Source of the DNA: an uncultured Coriobacteriaceae bacterium
GTDB lineage: Bacteria > Actinomycetota > Coriobacteriia > Coriobacteriales > QAMH01
DNA length: 6,854 bases
Direction of reading: 5' to 3'
Assembly (NCBI GenBank): GCA_902783175.1
Contig: CACZQA010000187.1
Coordinates: 1-6,854, forward strand
Shown here: piece after piece, positions 1-6,766 of the stretch
Layout of the letters: each line of letters starts with the position of its first letter
Position numbering within the stretch: position 1 is the stretch's first letter
Notes under the pieces: generated by a model
The model's input: only the letters and a program-made list of their open reading frames with translations
Databases searched by the model: none
Told to the model about the DNA's origin: nothing
Position numbers and translations under genes: made by a program

Positions 1-1403
1 AAGGAGACGAGCGACGCCCCGAAGCTGATGAAAGTGACGTACCCGTCGAGATCTGCGGTCACGATGTCGTTGGGTATGTAGAGCAGAGTGTTATCGGCAC
101 CGTAGACGACAGGGCACAAGACAAACAGGACGATGCGGACCACGAAGCCGACCACGGCGCCCGCGAACACCGCCTTGCGAGAGGTACGCTTCCAGAACAG
201 CCCGCCGAACAGCGCCGGAATCAGGCAGCAGAGCATCAGGTCGAAGGCGAGGGTGAGCAAGATGCCCGTTTGCTGCAGACGGGCGGCGATCAAGATGCCG
301 AACAGCGCGAGCGGGACCATGCAAAGCCTGACATAGCGCAGCTGCGGGTCGCGGTGATTCGTGTCGGAGTTGCGACGAAACCCTGCGATGTTGCGCACGA
401 TAACGCTGGACATGCCAAGTATTGCACCGGATGCCGTGGAGAAGGAGGCCGCGACGATGCCGGACAGCACGAGCACGGTGATAATCGGAGGAACGTAGTC
501 GTTGAGCAGCTGGTAGAGCAACGGGCTTCCTGTGTACTCCATACCGATGGAGTTAACCGCCGTGAGCGAGATCATCGCGTAGATGACGCCGATGACGGCG
601 GTCAGAAACGCCCCGATGAAACATGCTTGCTGCGCGACCTTCTCGTTTTTGGCCGAATAGATGCGCTGCTGGAAGTCGATGGCGACGATGTCGCCAATCC
701 CCAGCGAGACGATGGTCGCCCAGTTGACGGCGCTACACGCCGATGGGTCGTAGAGCTGCTCCCAATCGAAGGGACCCATGCCCTCGGGCGTGCTGAACCC
801 GAAGTTCACGCCGATGAAGATCGCGATGACGATGGCCGCGGTGAGCGTGATAGCCGTCTGAATCGTCGCGGTGTAGGCATCGGAGTACAAGCCGCCAAAG
901 ACGGTGTAGACGAGCACGAGGCCGCCGGCCAAAAACAGGCCTGCGATGTAGGGAATGCCAAGGTAATAGTTGAACAGGAAGCCACAGGCAACCATATTGC
1001 CCGCGAACAAGATGGTGTAGGCGAGCACCATGATGGTGGAAGCGAGCTTCTCGAAATTCTTGCCAAACTTGACGCGGAAGAAGTCACCGAGCGAGAAGAG
1101 CCCCATCCTGTTCATGGGCTTCGCGATGAAGATGCCCGACAGCACCAGCGCGACAGCGAGGCCGATGGCGAGCAGCGCGCCGCTCCAGAATCCGAACTGG
1201 GCGCTGAGGTCGACGTTGCCAAGCGTCGCGTTGGAGTCGACCGCCGCGACCATCAAGGCGGGTGCCACCAGGTAGACGGGCATCATGCGCCCTGCCACCA
1301 GGAAGTTCTGGGAGTCGCCCTCGACTTTACGCCCGACGAAGATTCCGATGAGCAAGATGAGGATCACGGTGAGCCCTACACCCAAGAGCAGCATTCCATT
1401 CAT
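1..1403 (-). CDS. Sodium:solute symporter (SSS family), 3' end cut by window edge
   Basis: An open frame runs from an ATG at 1403 to the left edge without a stop: 467 residues are visible, with the C-terminus missing. The protein is strongly hydrophobic, with many membrane segments, and carries hallmarks of the sodium/solute symporter superfamily (LeuT fold). These are VFGGLYSDAYTATIQ near residues 168-182; DFQQRIYSAKN near 243-253; an AASFSTASGA helix near 318-327, equivalent to the helix that supplies Na+-binding Ser/Thr residues in this family; and PALFGGLFWKR near 396-406. Family members couple inward Na+ flow to uptake of a solute such as an amino acid, sugar, vitamin or carboxylate; the substrate here cannot be told. 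Most members have about 480-550 residues, so little is probably missing. The start is supported by AAGAGGTGA upstream of the ATG. It has its own promoter, nearly identical to the one before the operon to its right. Confidence 0.93.
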   Translation of the reverse strand, partial: MNGMLLLGVGLTVILILLIGIFVGRKVEGDSQNFLVAGRMMPVYLVAPALMVAAVDSNATLGNVDLSAQFGFWSGALLAIGLAVALVLSGIFIAKPMNRMGLFSLGDFFRVKFGKNFEKLASTIMVLAYTILFAGNMVACGFLFNYYLGIPYIAGLFLAGGLVLVYTVFGGLYSDAYTATIQTAITLTAAIVIAIFIGVNFGFSTPEGMGPFDWEQLYDPSACSAVNWATIVSLGIGDIVAIDFQQRIYSAKNEKVAQQACFIGAFLTAVIGVIYAMISLTAVNSIGMEYTGSPLLYQLLNDYVPPIITVLVLSGIVAASFSTASGAILGMSSVIVRNIAGFRRNSDTNHRDPQLRYVRLCMVPLALFGILIAARLQQTGILLTLAFDLMLCCLIPALFGGLFWKRTSRKAVFAGAVVGFVVRIVLFVLCPVVYGADNTLLYIPNDIVTADLDGYVTFISFGASLVS

Positions 1404-1427
1404 ATACGTCACCTCTTACCAGGAAAT

Positions 1428-1501
1428 CAATAACGTATTGAAAATAGGAGTGCTTTGTTAACCACACGTTTCGCACGTGTTTAGAGTCAATTAACTAATG
1501 A
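1428..1501 (-). promoter_or_regulatory. Promoter module copy A, driving the symporter gene
   Basis: This 74-bp block matches 5863-5936 at 61 of 74 positions with no gap. Read on the minus strand it holds a TTAATTGACT stretch, the inverted repeat at 1464-1480, a conserved GGTTAAC, and a -10 box TATTTT at 1446-1441. A start of transcription near 1434 would leave a leader of about 30 nt before the ATG at 1403. Exactly 17 bp separate the -10 box from the ACGTGT arm, so that arm sits at the -35 place, where no good -35 consensus exists. That suggests activator-dependent transcription (inference). A perfect palindrome CAATA-ACG-TATTG (1428-1440) covers the predicted start and might bind a repressor. 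The stop codon of the preceding metallo-hydrolase gene (1495-1497) lies inside this block. Confidence 0.7.
1464..1480. promoter_or_regulatory. Inverted repeat, likely regulator-binding site (copy A)
   Basis: Perfect 6-bp arms ACACGT and ACGTGT flank the 5-bp spacer TTCGC (plus strand). The surrounding 28 bp (1457-1484) differ from 5892-5919 by a single base, and that base is in the spacer. The centre lies roughly 38-40 bp upstream of the expected transcription start, a position typical of activators that overlap the -35 region, such as LuxR-type or CRP-type proteins. The binding protein is unknown; the TetR gene in this window is one candidate. Confidence 0.6.
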
Positions 1502-2421
1502 AAGTCGGAGGCGGCACCTCTCGTTGATGCAAGGATGCCCTCACGGTTTTTGGCATGCACGCTGCGGTACGGCTCCCAGACACTCACGGCGCCTTCGGAA
1601 AGCGCATGGGCAATGCACTCCTCGAGCGGCAAGGACGCAGGCGCCTCGCCAGAGCCGATCTTTTCAAGACTGCAATAGTATTCTTCCATTGCATCAATGA
1701 ACGAGGGACCGTATCCACCGTTCTCGATGACATGCGGGTTTCCATGACAGGGGTAGAATACGTCGCACCCGAGTCCTCTCAGCCTCGAGAGCTCTCGGGC
1801 AAACACGGGAATCTTGTCGAACTCGGTAACAAAGGGCACCGTGTCCTCGAGCATGTCCGAGCACAGACAGATACCCTCCCCCTCCAACTCTATCAACACG
1901 CTGTCAGGAGTATGAAGGTCAAACCTGCGCAGGTGCAGCGACCTTCGCCCCAGTTGAATGCGGAGCTCATCGGCAAACGTGATGTTCGGAAGCACGACGG
2001 ACACTGCAGGTTCGCCCCACAGCGAGGCGCTCTCGATCTTGTCCTGCAAAGCCGAGAGGGTATCGCGGCAACGCATCGTCGCGATGATGGGGCAGTCGGC
2101 GAAGTGGGCGTTTCCGGAGACGTGGTCGAGATGCCAGTGGCTGTTGACGACGAGGATGCGCTTCGGTCGCAGTTCACGCTCGACAAACGATCTGATCCAC
2201 ATGCCCTGCGAAGAGTACACGCCCGTGTCGAACACGAGTGCGGTACCTCCTCCGACTATGACATACGAGCACACGCCCCACTTCCAGTCCAAATCTACCC
2301 AGTTGGTGGCAATATCTGACACGGGAGAAGGCGGGGTCACGTCGCGGCCAAGATACAGACAGTACAATCCTGACGCGATCTCGTAAACTTCGGGCTGCAC
2401 CCATGGGCGTTCACATAACAT
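1495..2421 (-). CDS. Metallo-beta-lactamase-fold metal-dependent hydrolase
   Basis: The product has 308 residues. The full metal-binding set of the superfamily is visible: HWHLDH with His95, His97, Asp99 and His100; His170 in LHTPDS; Asp189 in CLCSDMLED; and His226 in YPCHGNP. An FDTG turn near residue 64 precedes them. Members of this fold hydrolyse thioesters, lactones, beta-lactams, phosphoesters or sulfate esters, usually with two zinc ions; the substrate is not identifiable here. No signal peptide is seen, so it is probably cytosolic. The ATG at 2421 is chosen because AAAGGAG lies just upstream and because residues before it in the longer open frame look like non-coding translation. It is the last gene of the run that begins with MFS carrier 2, 103 bases after the other MFS gene, across a gap holding two hairpins. 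Its stop codon lies inside the symporter promoter module. Confidence 0.9.
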   Translation of the reverse strand: MLCERPWVQPEVYEIASGLYCLYLGRDVTPPSPVSDIATNWVDLDWKWGVCSYVIVGGGTALVFDTGVYSSQGMWIRSFVERELRPKRILVVNSHWHLDHVSGNAHFADCPIIATMRCRDTLSALQDKIESASLWGEPAVSVVLPNITFADELRIQLGRRSLHLRRFDLHTPDSVLIELEGEGICLCSDMLEDTVPFVTEFDKIPVFARELSRLRGLGCDVFYPCHGNPHVIENGGYGPSFIDAMEEYYCSLEKIGSGEAPASLPLEECIAHALSEGAVSVWEPYRSVHAKNREGILASTRGAASDFH

Positions 2422-2442
2422 GAGAGTCTCCTTTGAAACAAC

Positions 2443-2472
2443 TGTGCGGGCTGCATAGATGCCGCCCGCACA
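2443..2472 (-). other. Hairpin upstream of the metallo-hydrolase gene
   Basis: Perfect 9-bp arms TGTGCGGGC (2443-2451) and GCCCGCACA (2464-2472) enclose a 12-nt loop. On the minus strand the stem ends 21 bases before the ATG at 2421 and is followed only by GTTGTTTC, not a real T-run. It is therefore at best a weak terminator. An attenuator or an mRNA-stability or processing element between cistrons is equally possible. Confidence 0.45.
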
Positions 2473-2487
2473 CACAAGTGTCGAACA

Positions 2488-2511
2488 CAGCGTTTTCTGA
2501 AGAAAACTCTG
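2488..2511 (-). other. Hairpin just after the MFS carrier 1 stop
   Basis: Arms GTTTTC (2492-2497) and GAAAAC (2502-2507) close a four-base loop, and outer CAG/CTG pairs extend the stem past one mismatch. It starts 13 bases after the stop codon of the upstream gene on the minus strand. No T-run follows, so it is not a convincing terminator. A 3'-end stabilising or processing site is a possible role. Confidence 0.35.
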
Positions 2512-2524
2512 CGGATATCCAAAA

Positions 2525-3814
2525 TCATGCCGGCTTCGGAGCTTGGGGGTTTCTTGTAGACACACCGCCAGATTCGGCGCGGCGGCGCCTGTGCAGCATT
2601 GCCGTGAGTGTGCCAATCCCGACGCATGCCACGACAAGCGTGAAGGTCCAGATGTACGAGTAGCCGACATTCCCAAAGGAGTCGAGCCAGTACCCGAACA
2701 GCGTTGCCTGGAACAGGTCGGCAGAAAACAGGGAGGTCATGCTGACGGCAAGGGCCATATTCTCGGGAGGAACCATCGCATCTTGTGAAATCGAGGCCTG
2801 CAAGCTGATATTCATGGTTCCGAGCAAGCCGAGCAGCAAGGTCAGCGCAATCAGCACCCCAGCTGGCGTCCCTTTGGGCAACGTCATCACCAGCACCACG
2901 ACAAGCGCGAGAACGACGAGTGAGACACGGATGACGCGCGCCGTCGAGCCCAGCTTGTCCCCCAGCCAGCCACCGAACGGAGCCGAGAGTATCCGGAGCC
3001 CATACTGACGGAACACCGCCAAGACACCAGAGAACACAGCCGTAGCGCCGAGGACTGCCGTGAAATACGGGGTAAAGTACGAAATGGACACCTCGAACGA
3101 GTAAATGCAGAAGCATCCCACGACGTACAGCCACGTACCGGGGTCGCGCACGGTCCTTCCAAATCCCTTCAGAAGAGCGCGGGCCCCCTTGATCGTTCCA
3201 TCCTGTGCCCTGACGGGTTGCGCAGGAGCGAGCGACATGACAAGCACGTGCCCTGCCACAGCAGCGATCATGCCAGCGGCGAAAAACGCCCAGAGGATCG
3301 CCGAGAGGCCCGCTGTCAGGCCATACACTTCCGCGACTCGATCGTAGAGCCACAATCCGGCGACGTTGACCAGAATTCCACCAACAGCGATACCTACCCC
3401 AAACAAACCAAACGACCTGCCAATTGAGTCGGGCGGTGCCATCACTTGAACTGTCTTGTAGATTGCCGCATACCACGCACTCATGGCGATACCGCCGATC
3501 ACACGACTAGCCAGCGCACTCTCGTATGTCGGCACGAGGGCAAAGAAGCCGCATCCCGCGATGATGACGAGAAGGCTCGCGGTAAGGGCGCGTCGGCAGT
3601 CGACCCTATCGACCAACGCGCCGAGAGGCAGAGCAGTCACCAAGCCCACGACAGCCAGGACGGTAGTGAGCAGTCCGAGCTGAGTATTGCTAATATTGAG
3701 CGTCTCTATCATCGCGTCGTAGTACACATATTGCATGTACATAAACCCCATAACCACCGAAAACCCCAGGCCAAGGAGCAGATAGGCGCCCACGCGCTTG
3801 GCAGAAAGATTCAT
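2525..3814 (-). CDS. MFS transporter 1 (paralogue of the carrier at 4485-5837)
   Basis: The 429-residue protein has about 12 predicted membrane helices and the size usual for a major facilitator carrier. The loop between helices 2 and 3 holds a motif-A signature, with Gly65, Asp69, Arg70, Arg74 and Arg75 in GALVDRVDCRR. It aligns almost without gaps to the other MFS protein in this window; identity is about 60% overall by eye and about 80% in the second half around RDPGTWLY and VFRQYGLRI. Both share MGFMYMQYVYYDAM in helix 1 and GTMNISLQASIS late in the sequence. The longer frame opens upstream at 3940, but the ATG at 3814 is preferred because its N-terminus matches the paralogue just before helix 1. 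Its ribosome site is mediocre: AGGA sits only two bases from the ATG, with GGGGAAG farther up. Solute and direction of transport are unknown. It follows the hydrolase gene by 53 bases. Confidence 0.92.
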   Translation of the reverse strand: MNLSAKRVGAYLLLGLGFSVVMGFMYMQYVYYDAMIETLNISNTQLGLLTTVLAVVGLVTALPLGALVDRVDCRRALTASLLVIIAGCGFFALVPTYESALASRVIGGIAMSAWYAAIYKTVQVMAPPDSIGRSFGLFGVGIAVGGILVNVAGLWLYDRVAEVYGLTAGLSAILWAFFAAGMIAAVAGHVLVMSLAPAQPVRAQDGTIKGARALLKGFGRTVRDPGTWLYVVGCFCIYSFEVSISYFTPYFTAVLGATAVFSGVLAVFRQYGLRILSAPFGGWLGDKLGSTARVIRVSLVVLALVVVLVMTLPKGTPAGVLIALTLLLGLLGTMNISLQASISQDAMVPPENMALAVSMTSLFSADLFQATLFGYWLDSFGNVGYSYIWTFTLVVACVGIGTLTAMLHRRRRAESGGVSTRNPQAPKPA

Positions 3815-3867
3815 AATCCTACACTTCCCCACAATCATCTGGCACCGGCAACAACATCGCAGGCCAC

Positions 3868-4488
3868 CTATCCGTCGACTGCATCCGAATGCGCCGCCCC
3901 ATACTCCTCGAGTTCTTTGATCATCTCCTGCAGGGTGCACGGTGCAGCATGTTGGAGATACCGCATCGCCTCAATTGCCGCAGAGCCGCGTTCCTCGTTA
4001 GAGGCGGTGCATAAATCGGTAACAACGCGCAGGCGATAATCACGCTGATGCGCGTCGACAAAGGTGTAGTGGACGCAGACATCGGTAAACCCGCCGAACA
4101 AAATGAGCGTGTCACCTGGGTGAATCCCGAGTCCAGAAAGCACGACTTCCAACTCCGTGTACAGAAACCCGCTGTAGCGGCGCTTCTTAACAAGCGGCTC
4201 GGTCTCAGGATCGCGTCCGAGCTCTTTTTCCGCGACCTCGGTGTAGGGGCTCGTCTCGACGCAGTGCATGTTCTCGTCGCCCTCGAGCTCGCGTCCGATG
4301 TCGAGCCTGTTCTCCCTATGAACTTCTTGTAAGTAGACAATCGGCACCTTTGCCTCGCGCGCCTTGTCGAGCAACACACGGCAACGTTCAACCAGTTTCA
4401 CGTAGTCGGGGTCGTAAAATTGGCTCTTTGGATCGAGCAGCCCGCGTTGGACGTCGACTACCACCACGCATGCCTTTCCCGTGATCAT
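3868..4488 (-). CDS. Isochorismatase-like cysteine hydrolase (probable amide or carbamoyl hydrolase)
   Basis: The 206-residue protein fits the isochorismatase-like fold in length and motifs. The catalytic triad is intact: Asp12 in VVVVDVQRG, Lys102 in KKRRYSGF, and Cys138 in GGFTDVCVHYT, where the Gly-x-Thr-x-x-Cys stretch carries the nucleophile after the usual cis-peptide region. Relatives with this triad include N-carbamoylsarcosine amidase, nicotinamidase, ureidoacrylate hydrolase and biuret hydrolase; all cleave a C-N bond through a cysteine thioester and release ammonia or a carbamate. True isochorismatases lack the Cys, so an amidase role is more likely; the substrate itself is not readable. 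No signal peptide is seen, so it is probably cytosolic. The ATG at 4488 overlaps the TGA of MFS carrier 2 as ATGA, which implies translational coupling, and AAGGCGG lies at a suitable distance. Encoded between two paralogous carriers, it likely acts on something one of them transports. Confidence 0.92.
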   Translation of the reverse strand: MITGKACVVVVDVQRGLLDPKSQFYDPDYVKLVERCRVLLDKAREAKVPIVYLQEVHRENRLDIGRELEGDENMHCVETSPYTEVAEKELGRDPETEPLVKKRRYSGFLYTELEVVLSGLGIHPGDTLILFGGFTDVCVHYTFVDAHQRDYRLRVVTDLCTASNEERGSAAIEAMRYLQHAAPCTLQEMIKELEEYGAAHSDAVDG

Positions 4489-5837
4489 GCGATACCGCCT
4501 TCCCCTGTTGCTGAAGCTGCAGAACCAACCGCGTGCGCGCGGCCTTCAATGCGCTCGCGGCGGCGTACCATCACCGACAGCACAACGACTCCAGCAATCA
4601 AAATCCCGAGCGTGTACAGCCAAATGAACGTGTAGCCGCCATTGCCAAAGGCATCGAGCCAAGAACCGAACATGGTCGCCTGAAATAGATCGGCGTTGAA
4701 CACCGAGGTGAGCCCGATGACAAGTGCCATATTGTGAGGAGGCACCATGGCATCTTCAGAGATAGATGCCTGCAGGCTGATGTTCATCGTCCCGAGAAGC
4801 CCCAAGAAGAACACGAGCGCCACCAGCACCCAAAGAGGGGTTGATTCGGGGAGCAACATAATCACCACGACGGTGCAGGCGAGAATCGCCAAAGATATCC
4901 TGATGACGCGCGCGGTTGAGCCGATCTTGTCGCCGATCCACCCGCCAAGGGGAGCCGAGATGATGCGCAACCCGTATTGGCGAAACACAGCCACGATGCC
5001 GGAAAACGCGACCGTCGTGCCGAGGACCGCCGTGAAGTACGGGGTGAAGTATGACAGGGAAACCTGGAACGAATAGATGCAGAAGCAACCGCCAACGTAC
5101 AACCAGGTACCCGGGTCGCGGACTGCCCTGCCGAGATTGCTGAAAATCGCGCGCAATTGGTGCTGTTCGGCTTTCGGAGCGCGTACGGGCTGCTGCGGTT
5201 CGAAGGACATCACAAGGAGGCCGCCGCCGATGGCAGAAATCATTCCCGCTACGAAGAATGCCCAAAGTATCGCGGAGAGACCCGCGGAGAGACTGTACGC
5301 ATTCGCGAACCAGTCGTAGAACGAAAGACCGGCAACGTTCACGACAATGCTGCCGAGTGCGACACCAACGCCGAACATGCCAAATGACTTGCCGATGGCG
5401 TTAGGCGGGGCGATAACACGTACCGTCTTGTAGATTGCCGAATACCAAAAGCTCATGACGATACCCGCGCACGCCCAGGTCACGATTGCGATCTGATAAG
5501 TGGGGACGATTGCGAACAGCGCACAAAACGCCATCATGCCGATTAAGCTGAACGTGAGCGATTTGCGGCAGTCGACTCGATCGACAAACACCCCGCAGGG
5601 AATTGAAGTGATTACGCCGGTGATGCCGACCAATGACACGAGAAAACCCAGCTGAGCATTGGATACCCCCAATGTCGCCATCATTGCGTCGTAGTACACG
5701 TACTGCATGTACATGAAGCCCATGACGACGGCGAATCCGAGACCCAGGAGAAGGTACGTCGCCACGTGCCGTGCATCGAGGCTGAACGAACCTCCCCCTG
5801 CGTCTCCCTGCTTCTTGAGACTTGCTCCGCTTGCCAT
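4485..5837 (-). CDS. MFS transporter 2, first gene of the operon
   Basis: The 450-residue protein has a Ser/Gly-rich N-terminal tail of about 24 residues followed by about 12 predicted membrane helices. The motif-A loop is present, with Gly82, Asp86, Arg87, Arg91 and Lys92 in GVFVDRVDCRK. Helix 1 carries the unusual MGFMYMQYVYYDAM with an acidic residue (Asp50), shared with the paralogue at 2525-3814. The ATG at 5837 is preferred over an in-frame TTG at 5852 because AAAGGGGC lies just before it and would be coding if the TTG were used. Family members are proton symporters, antiporters or uniporters of small solutes; the cargo is unknown. It is the first gene after promoter module B and overlaps the cysteine hydrolase gene by four bases. 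Its C-terminal tail differs from that of the paralogue. Confidence 0.93.
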   Translation of the reverse strand: MASGASLKKQGDAGGGSFSLDARHVATYLLLGLGFAVVMGFMYMQYVYYDAMMATLGVSNAQLGFLVSLVGITGVITSIPCGVFVDRVDCRKSLTFSLIGMMAFCALFAIVPTYQIAIVTWACAGIVMSFWYSAIYKTVRVIAPPNAIGKSFGMFGVGVALGSIVVNVAGLSFYDWFANAYSLSAGLSAILWAFFVAGMISAIGGGLLVMSFEPQQPVRAPKAEQHQLRAIFSNLGRAVRDPGTWLYVGGCFCIYSFQVSLSYFTPYFTAVLGTTVAFSGIVAVFRQYGLRIISAPLGGWIGDKIGSTARVIRISLAILACTVVVIMLLPESTPLWVLVALVFFLGLLGTMNISLQASISEDAMVPPHNMALVIGLTSVFNADLFQATMFGSWLDAFGNGGYTFIWLYTLGILIAGVVVLSVMVRRRERIEGRAHAVGSAASATGEGGIA

Positions 5838-5862
5838 AGCCGCCCCTTTCAACTGGATTTTT

Positions 5863-5936
5863 CAATACCGTGTTGAATATAGGAACGGCACGTTAACCAC
5901 ACGTTTCTCACGTGTTTAGGGTCGATTAAATAATGA
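5863..5936 (-). promoter_or_regulatory. Promoter module copy B, driving the MFS/hydrolase operon
   Basis: On the minus strand this block contains an AT-rich TTATTTAAT stretch, the inverted repeat at 5899-5915, a conserved GGTTAAC and a -10 box TATATT (5881-5876). The distance between repeat and -10 box is 17 bp, as in copy A. Transcription from near 5869 would give a leader of about 32 nt before the ATG at 5837. The start-site palindrome is imperfect here: CAATA-CCG-TGTTG (5863-5875). It lies between the TetR stop codon and the first operon gene, the natural place for the operon promoter. Confidence 0.72.
5899..5915. promoter_or_regulatory. Inverted repeat, likely regulator-binding site (copy B)
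   Basis: ACACGT and ACGTGT arms flank the spacer TTCTC (plus strand). Arms and flanks are identical to copy A; only one spacer base differs. Conservation is much higher here than in the bases just next to the -10 box (1457-1484 and 5892-5919 match at 27 of 28), which argues for selection on a protein-binding site rather than simple recent duplication. Confidence 0.6.
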
Positions 5937-5991
5937 CGATGGTAAATATGACAGAGTGGGACAGTCGAATCGCACACTGCCGCTTCGACCG

Positions 5992-6729
5992 CTACCCTTG
6001 CTCCATGTCGAGCCAGCCCGCCTGCTGTGCGGTGCTACGAGCAAGTTCTATCGAATCGAACCGCTCGACGAACATGGACAGGCAATCGCGCGCCGCGACG
6101 TGCGCGTGGCGAGAGACATCAAGCGTGCCGGAATCCGTCCTGCCAAAGCCGTCAAACGGGTCGAAGCCCTTCTTGTTCTGGTGAAAACGGTGCTGCACAC
6201 CCTCATCTACGAGCAGAAAGCTCAAGGCACCCACCTCGCTGTCAGCGCAGATGAGTTCCCCCTGCGCGCATCCCCTGTCTATGGCAAAGCTAATAGCCTG
6301 CGCGAACTGACGGTATTTGGTGAAGTAGCCCTCGAATCTCTCGCGATTTCTCGTGGCCGCCTGCTCCAGCTCGAAGTAGTCAACGGGCATCGTGCAGAGA
6401 TTGTACGTGTCCCGATACGAAAGTGCGTACAGGTAGGCGGCAACATTCACCCCAGGCGCGCTCACGTCAGCAAAGCGCATGGGCAGATTGCTCTTCTCGA
6501 GCATTGCCTCAAGAAGATCGTCCTTGGAGGAAAACCAGTAGTACAGCGACGACTGATCGATGCCGACGGCACGGGCGATTGCGGACATGCTTGTCTGCGC
6601 GTATCCCTTCGACTCGAAGAGCACTTCAGCCGCATGCAGAATATCCTCCTCGAAGTGCTCGCTGCGCACGCCGTTTCTATGGGTACGCGCGCGGGTGTGC
6701 TTTGCCTTGGGCATTCCGTTTCCTGCCAT
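5992..6729 (-). CDS. TetR/AcrR-family transcriptional regulator
   Basis: The 245-residue protein has a TetR-type DNA-binding domain near residues 30-77: ILHAAEVLFESKGY, then SMSAIARAVGIDQSSLYYWF as the helix-turn-helix, then SKDDLLEAML. A Lys/Arg/His-rich tail precedes it. The remainder, about 165 residues, should be the ligand-binding and dimer domain, which is not assignable to a subfamily by eye. Such proteins usually repress nearby genes until a small molecule binds. The ATG at 6729 is preferred over upstream starts because GGGAGGA lies five bases before it; an ATG at 6768 falls within the likely -10 box, and the longest frame would run through the terminator at 6809-6840. It is co-directional with the operon that starts 154 bases downstream. 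Control of that operon and of itself is an inference. No clear terminator separates them, so read-through into the operon is possible. Confidence 0.93.
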   Translation of the reverse strand: MAGNGMPKAKHTRARTHRNGVRSEHFEEDILHAAEVLFESKGYAQTSMSAIARAVGIDQSSLYYWFSSKDDLLEAMLEKSNLPMRFADVSAPGVNVAAYLYALSYRDTYNLCTMPVDYFELEQAATRNRERFEGYFTKYRQFAQAISFAIDRGCAQGELICADSEVGALSFLLVDEGVQHRFHQNKKGFDPFDGFGRTDSGTLDVSRHAHVAARDCLSMFVERFDSIELARSTAQQAGWLDMEQG

Positions 6730-6766
6730 GTGTTCCTCCCTGCGCGCGCCGTTCAATCGGAAACTC

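Noticed and set aside
270..1433. Plus-strand open frame of 387 codons opposite the symporter gene
   Set aside because: Its translation is a low-complexity mix rich in Asp, Glu, Arg, Gly and His, typical of the antisense frame of a G+C-rich membrane-protein gene. The minus strand encodes a clear symporter with family motifs.
1555..2319. Plus-strand open frame of 254 codons opposite the metallo-hydrolase
   Set aside because: The minus strand carries the complete HxHxDH and other zinc-ligand motifs; the plus frame has no recognisable domain and no good ribosome site.
2478..2488. GTGT-CGA-ACAC palindrome between MFS carrier 1 and the metallo-hydrolase, as a third copy of the regulator site
   Set aside because: Arms, spacer and flanks differ from the conserved module, and no -10 box lies 17 bp downstream.
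2337..3476. Minus-strand open frame of 379 codons overlapping MFS carrier 1 in another frame
   Set aside because: It is rich in Arg, Cys and Trp with no membrane pattern, while the overlapping frame is a full MFS protein with a close paralogue in the window.
3815..3940. N-terminal extension of MFS carrier 1
   Set aside because: The extra 42 residues are Cys/Arg/Gly-rich, overlap the end of the cysteine hydrolase gene and have no counterpart in the paralogue.
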